Below, in pieces: positions 52,976 through 63,995 of a DNA stretch of 64,000 bases. A program made the translations under genes and the position numbers. Position 1 is the first letter of the stretch. Each line of letters opens with the position of its first letter. Source of the stretch: Vulcanococcus limneticus LL. GTDB taxonomy: Bacteria; Cyanobacteriota; Cyanobacteriia; PCC-6307; Cyanobiaceae. Where the stretch lies: assembly GCF_002252705.1 (NCBI RefSeq), contig NZ_NQLA01000003.1:62001-126000 (forward strand), written 5' to 3'. The notes under the pieces are model-generated. The model did not search any database. It saw nothing but the letters and a program-made list of their open reading frames with translations, and had not been told where the DNA came from.

Positions 52976-54578
52976 GCTCCACCCCCACCGCCTCGCGCAC
53001 CACGGCGGCGCAGGCCTGCAGGCTCCAGCGCTCCAGACTGAGGTCGGCGTCTGCGGTCATCGGCTCCAGGCGGATCAGCAGGCCGTGGTCGCCCTCCGGC
53101 CTCACCTGGATGCCGGCCACGGTGGCCTGGGGCCGGCGATCGAGGGCCACGGCCAGGCGCAGCAACAGCGCCAGCTCCGCCACGGTGCGGCGCTGCTCGC
53201 GGGCCTCGATCAACTGCCAGGCCTCGTGGCGCTTCTTGGGCAGGCTGCGGCGGTGGTAGCGGGCGATGGCGGCCACCATCAGGTGCTCGCTCTCGGCGTA
53301 GCCCAGCAGGTCGCCGTGGCGGATCAGATACCAGCTGTGCTTGTGGTAGGCGCTGAGGTTGATGTGCTGGCCGCAGCTGTGCAGCATCGCCGCGGCCCAG
53401 AGCAGCTGGCGGCCGCTGCCGTCGTCGTGGTGGAGGATCCCGTGGCTCTGGCTGTAGAGGCTGAGGGCGTAGCCGGCCACCCGCTCTGCCCGTGGCAGGT
53501 CCACGCCGTAGCGCTGCACCTGGTGCAGCACCGTGCGCTGCCGGATGCTGCTCTGGAAGGCGAAGCGATCAACGATCAGCCCCTTGCGCAGCATCCAGTC
53601 GACGATCAGCCCCTCGCGCAGGGCCCGCTCGCTGATCACCAGCTCCCGGGCCCCGAGCATGGCCATGGCGGTCTGCAGCACCAGGGCGCCGGGCACGATG
53701 ATCTCCGCCCGACGCTCGTTCAGGGCCGGATGGGCCCGGCGCTGCTCCGGCGTCATCTCCAGCAGGCGCGCCACCAGGCCATCGAGCCGCTCCCGGCTGA
53801 GGCGATAGCCCTGCATCCGCAGCGGCGGCCGCGGGTCCTCGGCCGCCGCCATGGCGGCGATGGCCATGGCCGTGCCACTGGTGCCCACCAGCACCGGGAC
53901 CTCCCCCGGCTCCAGCCGCTCCTTCACCTTGAGCACGGCGGGCTCCAGGGAGCCCTGGATGAAGGCCCGCAGGAACTGGCGTCGCTTGGGCGATAGCGGG
54001 TCCTCGCTGACGAAATCCCGCTGCAGCCGCACGGCCCCCACGCGGGTGCTGGTCAGGGCACGGGCGTCGCGACCGTCCGCCAGGATCAGTTCGGTGGAGC
54101 CGCCGCCGATGTCCAGGATCAGGTGGGGCTGCTCGCCGAAAGCCATGCCCGAGAGGACGCCGAGGTAGATCAGCCGGGCCTCCTCCGGGCCGCTGATCAG
54201 GTCCACCTCCAGGCCCAGCTGCTCCTGCACCGACTGCAGGAACTCGCGGCCGTTGGGCGCCTCACGCACGGCGCTGGTGGCGGCGGTGAGGATGTCGCCG
54301 AGCTCGACGCCATGGCTGGCGGCCAGCTCGCGGCAGTGGCGCAGGGTGATGAAGGCCCGCTCGATCGCCTCAGGGCTGAGGTCGCCGGTGTCGGGATCGC
54401 GCTCCCCCAGGCGAGTGGCCGATTTCTCGGTGAGCACCACTGAGAAACTGCGCAGCCCAGGATCCACCGCCGCCACCAGCAGATGGATTGAGTTGGTGCC
54501 GATGTCGATGGCGGCCACGGGGCGCTGCCCGTTGGCCGGCGCGGCGCTGCTGGGGGTGACGGTCACGCGGCCAACCAC
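52935..54578 (-). CDS. ppx: Exopolyphosphatase / guanosine pentaphosphatase family
   Basis: The 547-residue Ppx/GppA protein degrades polyphosphate or pppGpp. The N-terminal ASKHA motifs are VAAIDIGTNSIHLLVA, ILTAATSAVREAPNG, ISGPEEARLIYLGVL and LILDIGGGSTELIL. The C-terminal half is an HD-like helical domain (LHSCGQHINLSAYHKHSWYLIRHGDLLG) plus a small domain. Length favours long Ppx over GppA, but the two cannot be separated by sequence inspection alone. The first ~20 residues are unconserved; the core begins RPVAAIDIG. Confidence 0.93.
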   Translation of the reverse strand: MVGRVTVTPSSAAPANGQRPVAAIDIGTNSIHLLVAAVDPGLRSFSVVLTEKSATRLGERDPDTGDLSPEAIERAFITLRHCRELAASHGVELGDILTAATSAVREAPNGREFLQSVQEQLGLEVDLISGPEEARLIYLGVLSGMAFGEQPHLILDIGGGSTELILADGRDARALTSTRVGAVRLQRDFVSEDPLSPKRRQFLRAFIQGSLEPAVLKVKERLEPGEVPVLVGTSGTAMAIAAMAAAEDPRPPLRMQGYRLSRERLDGLVARLLEMTPEQRRAHPALNERRAEIIVPGALVLQTAMAMLGARELVISERALREGLIVDWMLRKGLIVDRFAFQSSIRQRTVLHQVQRYGVDLPRAERVAGYALSLYSQSHGILHHDDGSGRQLLWAAAMLHSCGQHINLSAYHKHSWYLIRHGDLLGYAESEHLMVAAIARYHRRSLPKKRHEAWQLIEAREQRRTVAELALLLRLAVALDRRPQATVAGIQVRPEGDHGLLIRLEPMTADADLSLERWSLQACAAVVREAVGVELRVAEPALPARRA

Positions 54579-54711
54579 GCGGCGGTGGCGCCCACTTTGC
54601 CACCGCTGGGTGGTGGCCTCCGCCGCGCAGTGGGCGACCTGACGGGCGTGGGGCTTCGCCCGGGGCCGACCGCCCTAGGGTGCGGCCCACATCGCTTGAG
54701 CCCGCTCGCCC

Positions 54712-55632
54712 GTGGCCTCCGCCCCAGCACCCGCCACCACCGGCCCGGGCCCGGGCGGCCTGCTCCGGTCCTGGCTCGGCCTGCTGCGGTGGGACAAGCC
54801 CAGTGGCCGCCTGATCCTGCTGATTCCGGCCGGCTGGAGCCTGTGGCTCCAGCCCGGCGCCCCGCCGCCGGCGCCCCTGGTGGGCTGGATCGTGCTGGGG
54901 GGGCTGGCGGTCAGCGGCGCCGGCTGCGTGGCTAACGACCTCTGGGACCGGCGCATCGACCCCCAGGTTGAGCGCACCCGCCAGCGTCCCCTGGCCAGCG
55001 GCCGCATCGGCGTGGCCGGGGCCCTGCTACTGCTCGTGCTCTGCCTGATGGCGGCCCTGGCTGTGGTGATCTGGGGCCTGCCGCCCGCCAGCCGGGCCCT
55101 GTCCCTGGCCCTGGCCCTGGCCACCCTGCCGCCCGTGCTGCTCTACCCCTCGGCCAAGCGCTGGTTCGCCTACCCCCAGGCGGTGCTGGCCCTGTGCTGG
55201 GGCTTCGCGGTGCTGATCCCCTGGGCCGCCGCCAGCGGTTCGCTCGCGGGGGGCTGGGCCCTGGCCTGCACCTGGCTGGCCTGCCTGCTCTGGACCTTCG
55301 GCTTCGACACGGTGTACGCCATGAGCGACCGGGAGGACGACCGGCGGCTGGGGGTGCGCAGCAGCGCCCTCAGCCTGGGCGAGCGCGCCCCGGGTGCCGT
55401 GGCCCTCTGCTACGGCGCCACGGCCCTGCTGCTGGCCCTGGCGGCGGCCATTCAGGGGGTTGGCCCCCTGTTCTGGCCCCTGTGGCTACTGGCCGGTGGC
55501 GGCATGCTGCGCGAGGCCCGGCGCCTGCGCCGGCCCGATCTGCCCCGCTCCGCCTACGGCCTGCACTTCCGCCACCAGGTGTGGCTGGGTGGGCTCTTGC
55601 TGCTGGCCCTCGTGGTCAGCCGGATTCCATGA
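54712..55632 (+). CDS. ubiA: UbiA-family prenyltransferase (4-hydroxybenzoate polyprenyltransferase-like)
   Basis: The 306-residue membrane prenyltransferase attaches a polyprenyl chain to 4-hydroxybenzoate in plastoquinone synthesis. LLRWDKPSGRLILLIPAGWSLWL opens the conserved core. The first Asp-rich motif is CVANDLWDRRIDPQVERT (NDxxD) and the second is FDTVYAMSDREDDRRLGVRSSA (DxxxD). Eight or nine hydrophobic spans follow. GTG start. It ends in an ATGA overlap with the S66 peptidase gene. Confidence 0.92.
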   Translation: MASAPAPATTGPGPGGLLRSWLGLLRWDKPSGRLILLIPAGWSLWLQPGAPPPAPLVGWIVLGGLAVSGAGCVANDLWDRRIDPQVERTRQRPLASGRIGVAGALLLLVLCLMAALAVVIWGLPPASRALSLALALATLPPVLLYPSAKRWFAYPQAVLALCWGFAVLIPWAAASGSLAGGWALACTWLACLLWTFGFDTVYAMSDREDDRRLGVRSSALSLGERAPGAVALCYGATALLLALAAAIQGVGPLFWPLWLLAGGGMLREARRLRRPDLPRSAYGLHFRHQVWLGGLLLLALVVSRIP

Positions 55633-56639
55633 CGGGTTCCGGCGGCGCGGCCTGCGCCGAACCCAGCCCCCCCCAGTGCTGGCCGGAGCCGCTGCGCCCC
55701 GGCGATCGGGTGCGGCTGGCGGCCGCCAGCTCGGCCCTCGACGGCACCGAGCGGCTGGAGGCCGGCAGCGCCGTGCTGACGGGCTGGGGCCTGGCGGTGG
55801 AGCCCCACCCCAGCCCGCTGCGGCGCTGGGGCTACCTGGCCGGTGCCGACCCGGAGCGCCGCGCCGACCTCAGCCCGGGGGAGGGGGCGGCCCTCACCGC
55901 CTGCGTGCGCGGAGGCTGGGGCGCGGCCCGGCTGCTGGAACAGCCCCTGGAACAGCCACCCGGCTGGCTGCTGGGCTTCTCGGATGTGACCTCGCTGCTC
56001 TGGGCCCGCTGGGCCCGGGGGCTGACCGGCGGCATCCACGGCCCCCTGCTCACCACCCTGGCGGCGGAGCCGGCCTGGAGCCAGGAGCGGCTGCGGCGCC
56101 TGCTGTTCGGCGAGCCCGTCGAGCCGCTGGCCGGCGAAGTCTGGAGCCGGGGAACGGGCCCCCACGTGGCGGAGGGCCCCCTGCTGGTGGGCAATCTCAC
56201 GGTGGCGACCCATCTGCTGGGCACCGCCCACCTGCCGCAGCTGCGCGGGGCGGTGCTGGTGCTCGAGGACGTGGGCGAGGCCCCCTACCGGATCGAGCGC
56301 ATGCTCACCCACTGGCGCCTGGCTGGCGCCCTGCAGCAGCTGGCGGCGATCGGCTTCGGCAGCTTCAGCGGCTGCGATGACGACGACGAGAGCGACGAGG
56401 CGGGCGCCACAGTGGTGGACAGCGCCGTGGCCAAGGCAGAGGAACGCCGCGAGCAGCGCTTCTCCTGCGAGCAGGTGCTGCGGGAGCGCAGCGCCGACCT
56501 GGGCATTCCCGTGCTGGCGGGCCTGCCGGTGGGTCACCGGCCTGGCAATGCGGCCCTGCCGGTGGGGGCCCGGGCCCGCCTGGATGCCAACCGGGGCCTG
56601 CTCAGCCTCGTGCCGCCAGCACCGCCTCCGCGACCGTGA
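55629..56639 (+). CDS. LD-carboxypeptidase (peptidase S66, MccF/LdcA family)
   Basis: This 336-residue Ser-Glu-His peptidase releases the terminal D-Ala of tetrapeptides in peptidoglycan recycling. [17 protein letters not shown] opens the family core. The nucleophile lies in [13 protein letters not shown] (GFSD), Glu in [19 protein letters not shown], and His in [21 protein letters not shown]. It contains an acidic insertion ([13 protein letters not shown]). The MccF-type role in detoxifying microcin-like compounds is an alternative. The ATG overlaps the ubiA stop. The 3' end overlaps convergent ispD by 38 nt. Confidence 0.92.
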   Translation: MTGSGGAACAEPSPPQCWPEPLRPGDRVRLAAASSALDGTERLEAGSAVLTGWGLAVEPHPSPLRRWGYLAGADPERRADLSPGEGAALTACVRGGWGAARLLEQPLEQPPGWLLGFSDVTSLLWARWARGLTGGIHGPLLTTLAAEPAWSQERLRRLLFGEPVEPLAGEVWSRGTGPHVAEGPLLVGNLTVATHLLGTAHLPQLRGAVLVLEDVGEAPYRIERMLTHWRLAGALQQLAAIGFGSFSGCDDDDESDEAGATVVDSAVAKAEERREQRFSCEQVLRERSADLGIPVLAGLPVGHRPGNAALPVGARARLDANRGLLSLVPPAPPPRP

Positions 56640-57282
56640 GGTCGAAGGGGGTGGTGATCTTGATGTTGGAGGGGGCCGCCTCGATCACCCGCACTGGCCA
56701 GCCCAGCCGCTCGAACAGCGAGGCGTCGTCGGTGACGCTCCAGCCCTCGGCTGCAGCGCGGGCATGGGCAGCCCGCAGCTGCTCCACCGGGAAGCCCTGG
56801 GGCGTCTGGGCACCCCAGAGCAGGGAGCGATCGGGGGTCTCCTGAATCAGGCCGGCGCCATCCACCCGCTTGATCGTGTCGGTCACGGGGGCGGCGGCGA
56901 TCACGGCCTCCCCCGCCGCCGCGGCCTCCGCGCAGCGGGCGATCAGCGCCGGATCCACCAGACAGCGGGCGCCATCGTGGATCAGCACCGCCGCCGCGGC
57001 ATCGGGTAGGGCGGCCAGGCCGTTGCTCACCGAGGTCTGGCGGGTGTCGCCCCCCTCGATCCAGACCACCGGCCGATTCGGCCGGGCCGCCACCACCAGA
57101 GCCTGAATCTCAGCCGCATCCACGGGCTGTCCGACGATGCCGATCCAGTGGATCAGCGGGCAGGCCAGGGCCGCCTCCAGGGTCCAGGCGAGCACGGGCC
57201 TGCCCGCCACCTCGAGCAGAAGCTTGTTGCGCTCGGCTCCCATGCGGCGGCCGCTGCCGGCGGCGGCGATCAGCAAATGCAC
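56602..57282 (-). CDS. ispD: 2-C-methyl-D-erythritol 4-phosphate cytidylyltransferase
   Basis: IspD makes CDP-methylerythritol in the MEP isoprenoid pathway. It has 226 residues from GTG 57282 ([20 protein letters not shown]), normal for the family; a longer in-frame lead to 57339 looks non-coding. The CTP-binding loop is [10 protein letters not shown], then [11 protein letters not shown] (the conserved D-x-A-R), [27 protein letters not shown] and [32 protein letters not shown]. The other MEP genes are not in the window. Confidence 0.95.
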   Translation of the reverse strand: MHLLIAAAGSGRRMGAERNKLLLEVAGRPVLAWTLEAALACPLIHWIGIVGQPVDAAEIQALVVAARPNRPVVWIEGGDTRQTSVSNGLAALPDAAAAVLIHDGARCLVDPALIARCAEAAAAGEAVIAAAPVTDTIKRVDGAGLIQETPDRSLLWGAQTPQGFPVEQLRAAHARAAAEGWSVTDDASLFERLGWPVRVIEAAPSNIKITTPFDLTVAEAVLAARG

Positions 57283-57371
57283 AAGTAGTCGGTCTCCAAG
57301 GGGTGATGACGTTGGTGCGTCAGAAGGTGATCCATACAATCAGCCGGCGATCCGCCTGCCCGCCCGCCGCC

Positions 57372-58199
57372 ATGCGCGTTCTGTTCCTGCTCCCGGGCGG
57401 CACCGACTCCCAGCTTCAGGCGATACCGGCGGCGGCCACCGTGGCCGAGCGGCTGGGGGCCCAGGTGCAGGTGGCCTGCTCCCCCGAGGCCGCCCCGGCA
57501 TGGAAGCTGCTGCCGGTGGTGGAGAAGGTGATCCCCTTCGGGTTTGAGGGCGGCCCAAGCCTGGCGGACTGGGCCAACCTGCTGGGCAACGTGCGCGAGC
57601 CCGACTTCCAGGCCTGCATCAGTCTGGCCCGCGGCCGCCAGGTGGATCTGATGCTCTCGATGAGCCACATCCCCACCCGGGTGGCGGCCGGCGGCTTCTC
57701 CGCCACCAGCACCGTGACGCCGGAGGTGGGCTGGCCCCAGCAGACCTTTGCCCCCTACCTGCGGGCCCTGGGCCTGGAGCTGGACGCCGCCGCCTTCCGG
57801 CTCAGCCTGCCCAAGGCGGCCCTGGAGCAGGCCGCCGCGGCCCTGCCGGCCGGCCAGGGTCCGGCCCTGCTGCTGGCTCCGGGAGGCGGCGGCGGCGACT
57901 GGCCCGCCGCCGAGTGGGAGCAGCTCGGCAGCCAGGTGCGCTCCAGGCTGGCCGACGTGCGCCTGCTGCGGGCCGGCGCGAACCAGCTGGTGGAGCGCGC
58001 TGCCCAGGTGGCCAGCAGCGATGTGGTGCTGAGCAGCGATCCGGTCACCACCGAGCTGGCCCTGCTCAGTGGCACGCCCCTGGTGGCCCTGGGCCGGGAT
58101 CCCGCCAGCCTGCCCAGCCGTGAGGGGGTGCAGGGCCTGGGGGGCAGCCTCACGACCCTCGCGGTGGCGGATGTCCTGCGGGCCCTCGGGCTCGGATGA
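57372..58199 (+). CDS. GT9/heptosyltransferase-like protein
   Basis: The 275-residue protein (ATG 57372, MRVLFLLPGGTDSQLQAIPA) has the two-Rossmann GT-B layout of ADP-heptose:LPS heptosyltransferases. The nucleotide-sugar half reads PALLLAPGGGGGDWPAAEWEQLG, VRLLRAGANQLVERAAQVASSDVVLSSDPVTTELALLSGTPLVALGRDP. The usual D-x-x-x-H/first-domain acceptor motif is weak. It is shorter than typical GT9 enzymes (about 340), so the activity is unsure. The 4-nt overlap with the channel gene suggests an operon. Confidence 0.7.
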   Translation: MRVLFLLPGGTDSQLQAIPAAATVAERLGAQVQVACSPEAAPAWKLLPVVEKVIPFGFEGGPSLADWANLLGNVREPDFQACISLARGRQVDLMLSMSHIPTRVAAGGFSATSTVTPEVGWPQQTFAPYLRALGLELDAAAFRLSLPKAALEQAAAALPAGQGPALLLAPGGGGGDWPAAEWEQLGSQVRSRLADVRLLRAGANQLVERAAQVASSDVVLSSDPVTTELALLSGTPLVALGRDPASLPSREGVQGLGGSLTTLAVADVLRALGLG

Positions 58200-59374
58200 G
58201 CCTGGCGCGCCTCAACGGCCAGCAGCGGGACAAGTCCCCCCGGCAGCGCCACCTGCGAGGCCGACGGGCCCAGAAGGGCCGTCGGCCCCTGGGGCGGGGC
58301 TGGGCCCTGCTGCGGGGGCGCCCCTGGGCCGTCCCCCTCCTGGCGCTGACGTCGCTGGTGAACCTCGGCGCCGGCGCCTATCGGATCTCAGAGGGCTGGG
58401 ACTGGGGCGACTGCTACTGGATGGTGCTGATCACCCTCAGCACCCTGGGCTTCAGCGACGAGCGCACCGCCCCGCTCACCACCTCGGGTCGCCTGATCAC
58501 GGCCCTGATGATCGTGGGTGGCCTGGTGGTGGTGCAGCTGACCATCCAGAGCCTGCTGGAATTGGCCAACTCCGGCTACTTTCGCCGCCTGCGGGAGCGC
58601 CGCTACCGCCAGCAGTTGCAGGGCATGCATAACCACGTTATCCTCTGCGGCTACGGCCGCATCGGCAGGGAGATCGCCGAACAGCTCTGCGCCGAGGACG
58701 TGCCCCTGCTGGTGGTGGAGATGTCTCCTGAGCGCGTGGCGGACGCCCAGCAGCGGGGACTCACGGTGCTGCAGGCTGATGCCACCCTCGATGAGACGCT
58801 GCAGGAGTCGGGGATCCACCACTGCCGGGCCCTGGTGGCGGCCTTGCCCAGCAACGCCGCCAACCTGTATGTGATCCTCAGCGCCCGGGGGCTGGCACCC
58901 CGCTGCCGACTGATCGCCCGGGCCGACAGCGCCGAGGCCGAGGGCAAGCTGCGCCTGGCCGGTGCCGACCAGGTGGTGAGCCCCTACGTGGCGGGCGGCC
59001 GCACCATGGCCGCCACGGCGCTGCGGCCCCTGGCGGTGAACTTCATGGAGCTGCTGGCCGGCTCCGACTGCGAGGTGGAGGAGTTCCAGCTCAGCCGCGA
59101 CCAGGCCCGGCTGGGGGCCCTGAACGGCCGCAGCCTGGCGGAGCTGCAGCTGGGTCGCCGCAGCGGAGCCCTGGTGCTGGCGATCCGCACCCCCCACTCG
59201 CTGCTGAGCAATCCCTACAAGACCCATGAGCCGGCCCTCATCGCCAACCCCGGCGGCGACGTACGCCTGGCACCGGGCCAGCTCCTGATCGTTCTGGGCA
59301 GCTCCGACCAGCTGCAGCACTTCGGGGAGCTGCTGGGCGAGGCCCTGGCCGGGGTGGAGAGCATGCAGGCCTGA
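58196..59374 (+). CDS. Two-TM potassium channel with RCK/TrkA-N and TrkA-C domains
   Basis: The 392-residue protein is MthK-like. There is a basic N-terminus and TM1 ([18 protein letters not shown]). The pore helix and filter read [21 protein letters not shown]2 is [22 protein letters not shown]. An RCK domain begins [19 protein letters not shown] (Rossmann GxGxxG), with [38 protein letters not shown] TrkA-C domain is at about 305-385. The filter has TLGFSD where K+ channels normally have TVGYGD; Ser replaces the second Gly. Ion selectivity may therefore be altered. Confidence 0.88.
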   Translation: MSLARLNGQQRDKSPRQRHLRGRRAQKGRRPLGRGWALLRGRPWAVPLLALTSLVNLGAGAYRISEGWDWGDCYWMVLITLSTLGFSDERTAPLTTSGRLITALMIVGGLVVVQLTIQSLLELANSGYFRRLRERRYRQQLQGMHNHVILCGYGRIGREIAEQLCAEDVPLLVVEMSPERVADAQQRGLTVLQADATLDETLQESGIHHCRALVAALPSNAANLYVILSARGLAPRCRLIARADSAEAEGKLRLAGADQVVSPYVAGGRTMAATALRPLAVNFMELLAGSDCEVEEFQLSRDQARLGALNGRSLAELQLGRRSGALVLAIRTPHSLLSNPYKTHEPALIANPGGDVRLAPGQLLIVLGSSDQLQHFGELLGEALAGVESMQA

Positions 59375-59457
59375 GGTCTGGGGGGCCGGGCAGGGACCAA
59401 CCGGGCGGCAGCGAGTCGCGGCCTACGCTCGCGGGCGCACGCTCCGCTCCCAGCCCC

Positions 59458-60210
59458 ATGGCCCACGCCGCCCCCCTCGCCGGTCAGGTCGCCCTGGTGA
59501 CCGGCGCCAGCCGGGGCATCGGTGCCGCCATTGCCAGGGAACTGGCCGCTGCCGGCGCCACAGTGGTGGTGAACTACGCCAGCTCCCCCGCCGCCGCCGA
59601 GGCGGTGGTGACCGAGATCCAGGCGGCAGGCGGCCAGGCTTGGGCCCACCAGGCCAACGTGGCCGACGAGACGCAGGTTGAGGCGCTGGTGAAAGCGGTG
59701 CTGGAGAAGGAGGGCCGCCTGGATGTGCTGGTCAACAACGCCGGCATCACCCGCGACGGCCTGCTGATGCGCATGAAGAGCACCGACTGGCAGAGCGTGC
59801 TCGACCTCAATCTCACCGGCGTGTTCCTCTGCACCCGCGCCGTGAGCCGCACCATGCTGAAAGCCCGCAGCGGCCGCATCATCAACATCACGTCGGTGGT
59901 GGGTCTGATGGGCAACCCGGGCCAGGCCAACTACAGCGCCGCCAAGGCCGGCGTGATCGGCCTGACCCGCAGCAGCGCGGCCGAATTCGCCAGCCGCGGC
60001 GTGACCGTGAACGCGGTGGCGCCGGGCTTCATCGAGAGTGACATGACCGCCGAGCTCGACAAGGAGCCGATCCTCAAGGCGATCCCCCTGGGCCGCATGG
60101 GCCAGCCCGCCGAGGTGGCCAGCGCCGTGCGCTTCCTGGCCGCCGATCCCGCCGCCGCCTACATGACCGGCCAGGTCCTGCAGGTGGATGGCGGCATGGT
60201 GATGCGCTGA
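59458..60210 (+). CDS. fabG: 3-oxoacyl-[acyl-carrier-protein] reductase
   Basis: FabG reduces 3-ketoacyl-ACP with NADPH in fatty acid elongation. The 250-residue SDR has the cofactor loop [28 protein letters not shown] (NNAG), [27 protein letters not shown] (catalytic Ser, Tyr, Lys: Y-x-A-A-K), [14 protein letters not shown] and [15 protein letters not shown]. It is a textbook length and motif set. Monocistronic; convergent with the small membrane protein gene. Confidence 0.96.
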   Translation: MAHAAPLAGQVALVTGASRGIGAAIARELAAAGATVVVNYASSPAAAEAVVTEIQAAGGQAWAHQANVADETQVEALVKAVLEKEGRLDVLVNNAGITRDGLLMRMKSTDWQSVLDLNLTGVFLCTRAVSRTMLKARSGRIINITSVVGLMGNPGQANYSAAKAGVIGLTRSSAAEFASRGVTVNAVAPGFIESDMTAELDKEPILKAIPLGRMGQPAEVASAVRFLAADPAAAYMTGQVLQVDGGMVMR

Positions 60211-60221
60211 ACGCCCTGTAA

Positions 60222-62324
<2,103 letters not shown>

Positions 62325-62341
62325 ACCCGAGGGGCCTGTCC

Positions 62342-62677
62342 CTACAGGGACTTCACCAGGCGGGCGTGGATGCGGCAGACGCTCAGCGCCTGCCGCGGCG
62401 GGTCGGCGCAGAGGCGGCCCAGCTCCCGGTTCAGGGCCTGCACCTCGCCCAGCGGCAAGCCCGCAACCGGAAGGCCCGGCAGGGTGGCCACGGGCATCGA
62501 GACCAGCAGCGAACAGAGCACCAGCGGCAGGGCCGCGTGCAGCTGCACGGCGTCCACCGACTTCACGGTGATCGCGTCACCCCAGCTGGCTGCTGCGCCG
62601 CAGGTGGCCCATCGGACTGCAGCTCCACCCAGTCGGGCAGCAGAGCCGGCCAGCCAAGACCTACACAGGGAGACCAT
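62342..62677 (-). CDS. Small exported or membrane protein, unknown function
   Basis: The 111-residue protein has its start at ATG 62677 chosen because GGAGGAGGT lies 5 nt upstream, a strong ribosome-binding site. A hydrophobic middle (LPLVLCSLLVSMPVATLPGLPVAGLP) could be a membrane span or internal signal. The C-terminus LGEVQALNRELGRLC-ADPPRQALSVCRIHARLVKSL looks conserved, with a Cys pair. A GTG at 62557 would place the hydrophobic part at the N-terminus as a normal signal peptide (71 residues). The function is unknown. It is convergent with groEL2. Confidence 0.6.
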   Translation of the reverse strand: MVSLCRSWLAGSAARLGGAAVRWATCGAAASWGDAITVKSVDAVQLHAALPLVLCSLLVSMPVATLPGLPVAGLPLGEVQALNRELGRLCADPPRQALSVCRIHARLVKSL

Positions 62678-62718
62678 CTGCACCTCCTCCCGGGAGCCGG
62701 GGTACAGGGCCAGTCTGG

Positions 62719-62764
62719 CCACTGTCCGAGGAGCCTGGACAGTGGTTCAGAAAGGTTTTATATA
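62719..62764 (-). promoter_or_regulatory. AT-rich promoter and 9-bp palindrome upstream of the small protein gene
   Basis: On the minus strand TATATAAAA (62764-62756) is an excellent -10-like element and the most AT-rich spot in the window. A perfect inverted repeat, CCACTGTCC (62719-62727) and GGACAGTGG (62737-62745), follows in the presumed 5' leader. It could be an operator, a leader hairpin or the nanE terminator (no T-tract on that strand). Confidence 0.5.
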
Positions 62765-62785
62765 GCAATCCGTGCCTGACAGCAC

Positions 62786-63544
62786 TCAGACCCGCTGCGC
62801 CAAAGCCCTGGTGTAGGCGGCCACCTGCAGGTCCACCCCGGTGATCGCGGTGCCGACCACCACCGCATCGGCTCCGCCATCGCGGGCACGGCGGGCCTGG
62901 TCGGCGCTGGCGATGCCGCCCTCGCAGATCAGGGCCACCGACGCCGGCAGCTGGGCCCGTAGCGGGGCCAGCAGGTCCCAGGCTGGCGGATTGAGGGCGC
63001 TGGTGGCCTCGGTATAGCCATAGAGCGTGGTGCCCACCCAGCGGCAGCCCAGGGCGGCAGCCTGCAGGCCGTTGGCCACGGAGTCCACATCCGCCATCAA
63101 GGGAGCCCCCAGCTCGCCGGTGGCCCGGGCGATCAGCACGGCCAGATCCTGGCCGGCCGGCCGCAGGCGCTCGGTGGCATCCAGGGCGATCACGTCGGCA
63201 CCGGCGGCCCACACCGCCTGGATCTCGGCCCAGCCCGGCGTGATGTACACAGGGCTGTCGGCAAAGCTGCGCTTCCACAGGCCCACGATCAGGGCATCGG
63301 GAGAGCGCCGCCGCACCGCGCCGATATGCTCCGGGCTCTCCAGGCGCACGCCGATGGCGCCGTTGCGCAGGCTGGCCTCCGCCATGGCGGCAATCACCTC
63401 GGGCTGGCGCAGGGGCGAGCCCTCCGGAGCCTGCACCGACACGATCAGCCCACCGGCCAGGGCTGAGGGCGCCAACCGCGCGTCGGCCTCAGGCGGCACG
63501 GTCGAACTCCTCGGGGGCGAGAGCGGCGGCGTTGGCATCGGCAT
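62786..63544 (-). CDS. nanE: Putative N-acetylmannosamine-6-phosphate 2-epimerase
   Basis: This 252-residue TIM-barrel NanE converts ManNAc-6-P to GlcNAc-6-P. GGLIVSVQAPEGSPLR, NGAIGVRLES, DALIVGLWKRSFADSPVYITP with the catalytic-type Lys, ADVIALDATERLRP, LMADVDSVANGLQAAALGCRWVGTTLYGYT and LICEGGIASADQARRARDGGADAVVVGTAITG are all NanE marks. No sialic-acid genes are near, so it may serve surface-sugar recycling, perhaps with WecB. Starts at 63544 or 63538 overlap the upstream gene by about 50 nt. Confidence 0.9.
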   Translation of the reverse strand: MPMPTPPLSPPRSSTVPPEADARLAPSALAGGLIVSVQAPEGSPLRQPEVIAAMAEASLRNGAIGVRLESPEHIGAVRRRSPDALIVGLWKRSFADSPVYITPGWAEIQAVWAAGADVIALDATERLRPAGQDLAVLIARATGELGAPLMADVDSVANGLQAAALGCRWVGTTLYGYTEATSALNPPAWDLLAPLRAQLPASVALICEGGIASADQARRARDGGADAVVVGTAITGVDLQVAAYTRALAQRV

Positions 63545-63995
63545 CACCGGCAACCGCTGGCGTGGACAGCCAGGCCCGCAGGCTGGCGAGGCCGGGATGG
63601 GCCGGGGCCGGTGCGGGCCGGCGCCGCGCGGAGGCCTGGGGGAAGGGCAGCACCCTGGCACCGCTCGATGGGGCATCGCTCAGCGCTGCGCCGCTCGGGG
63701 CGGGAGCGACTGAAGCGGCGGGCGCAGCAGCGGGACTTGCCGAACGGTGGGCCGGGGTGGGCTGGGACGGTGCCGAAGGCTCGTGCAGCACTTGGCGCCA
63801 CCACTGCAGGAGCTCGGCGCCGGCCAGCTCCAGCATCAGTGGCTCCAGGGCCGCCACGCCGTGGCGGTGGACCCATTGGGTCGAGAGGCGCTGCACGGCG
63901 CCCCGGTCCCGCTGCGCCAGGGCCAGGGCAAGCTGCCGCCGGAGGGCCTCACGGCGGGCCAGGGGCGAGGGAGTACTGGGAACGGGGGGACGCAC
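63489..63995 (-). CDS. Conserved hypothetical protein (start may lie outside the window)
   Basis: The visible part is 168 residues from GTG 63995, five bases from the window edge, so the true start may be beyond it. The N-terminal helix region (LARREALRRQLALALAQRDRGAVQRLSTQWVHRHGVAALEPLMLELAGAELLQWWRQVL) looks structured; the rest is Pro/Ala-rich and ends PEEFDRAA. No domain recognised. The 3' end overlaps nanE. Confidence 0.6.
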   Translation of the reverse strand: MRPPVPSTPSPLARREALRRQLALALAQRDRGAVQRLSTQWVHRHGVAALEPLMLELAGAELLQWWRQVLHEPSAPSQPTPAHRSASPAAAPAASVAPAPSGAALSDAPSSGARVLPFPQASARRRPAPAPAHPGLASLRAWLSTPAVAGDADANAAALAPEEFDRAA

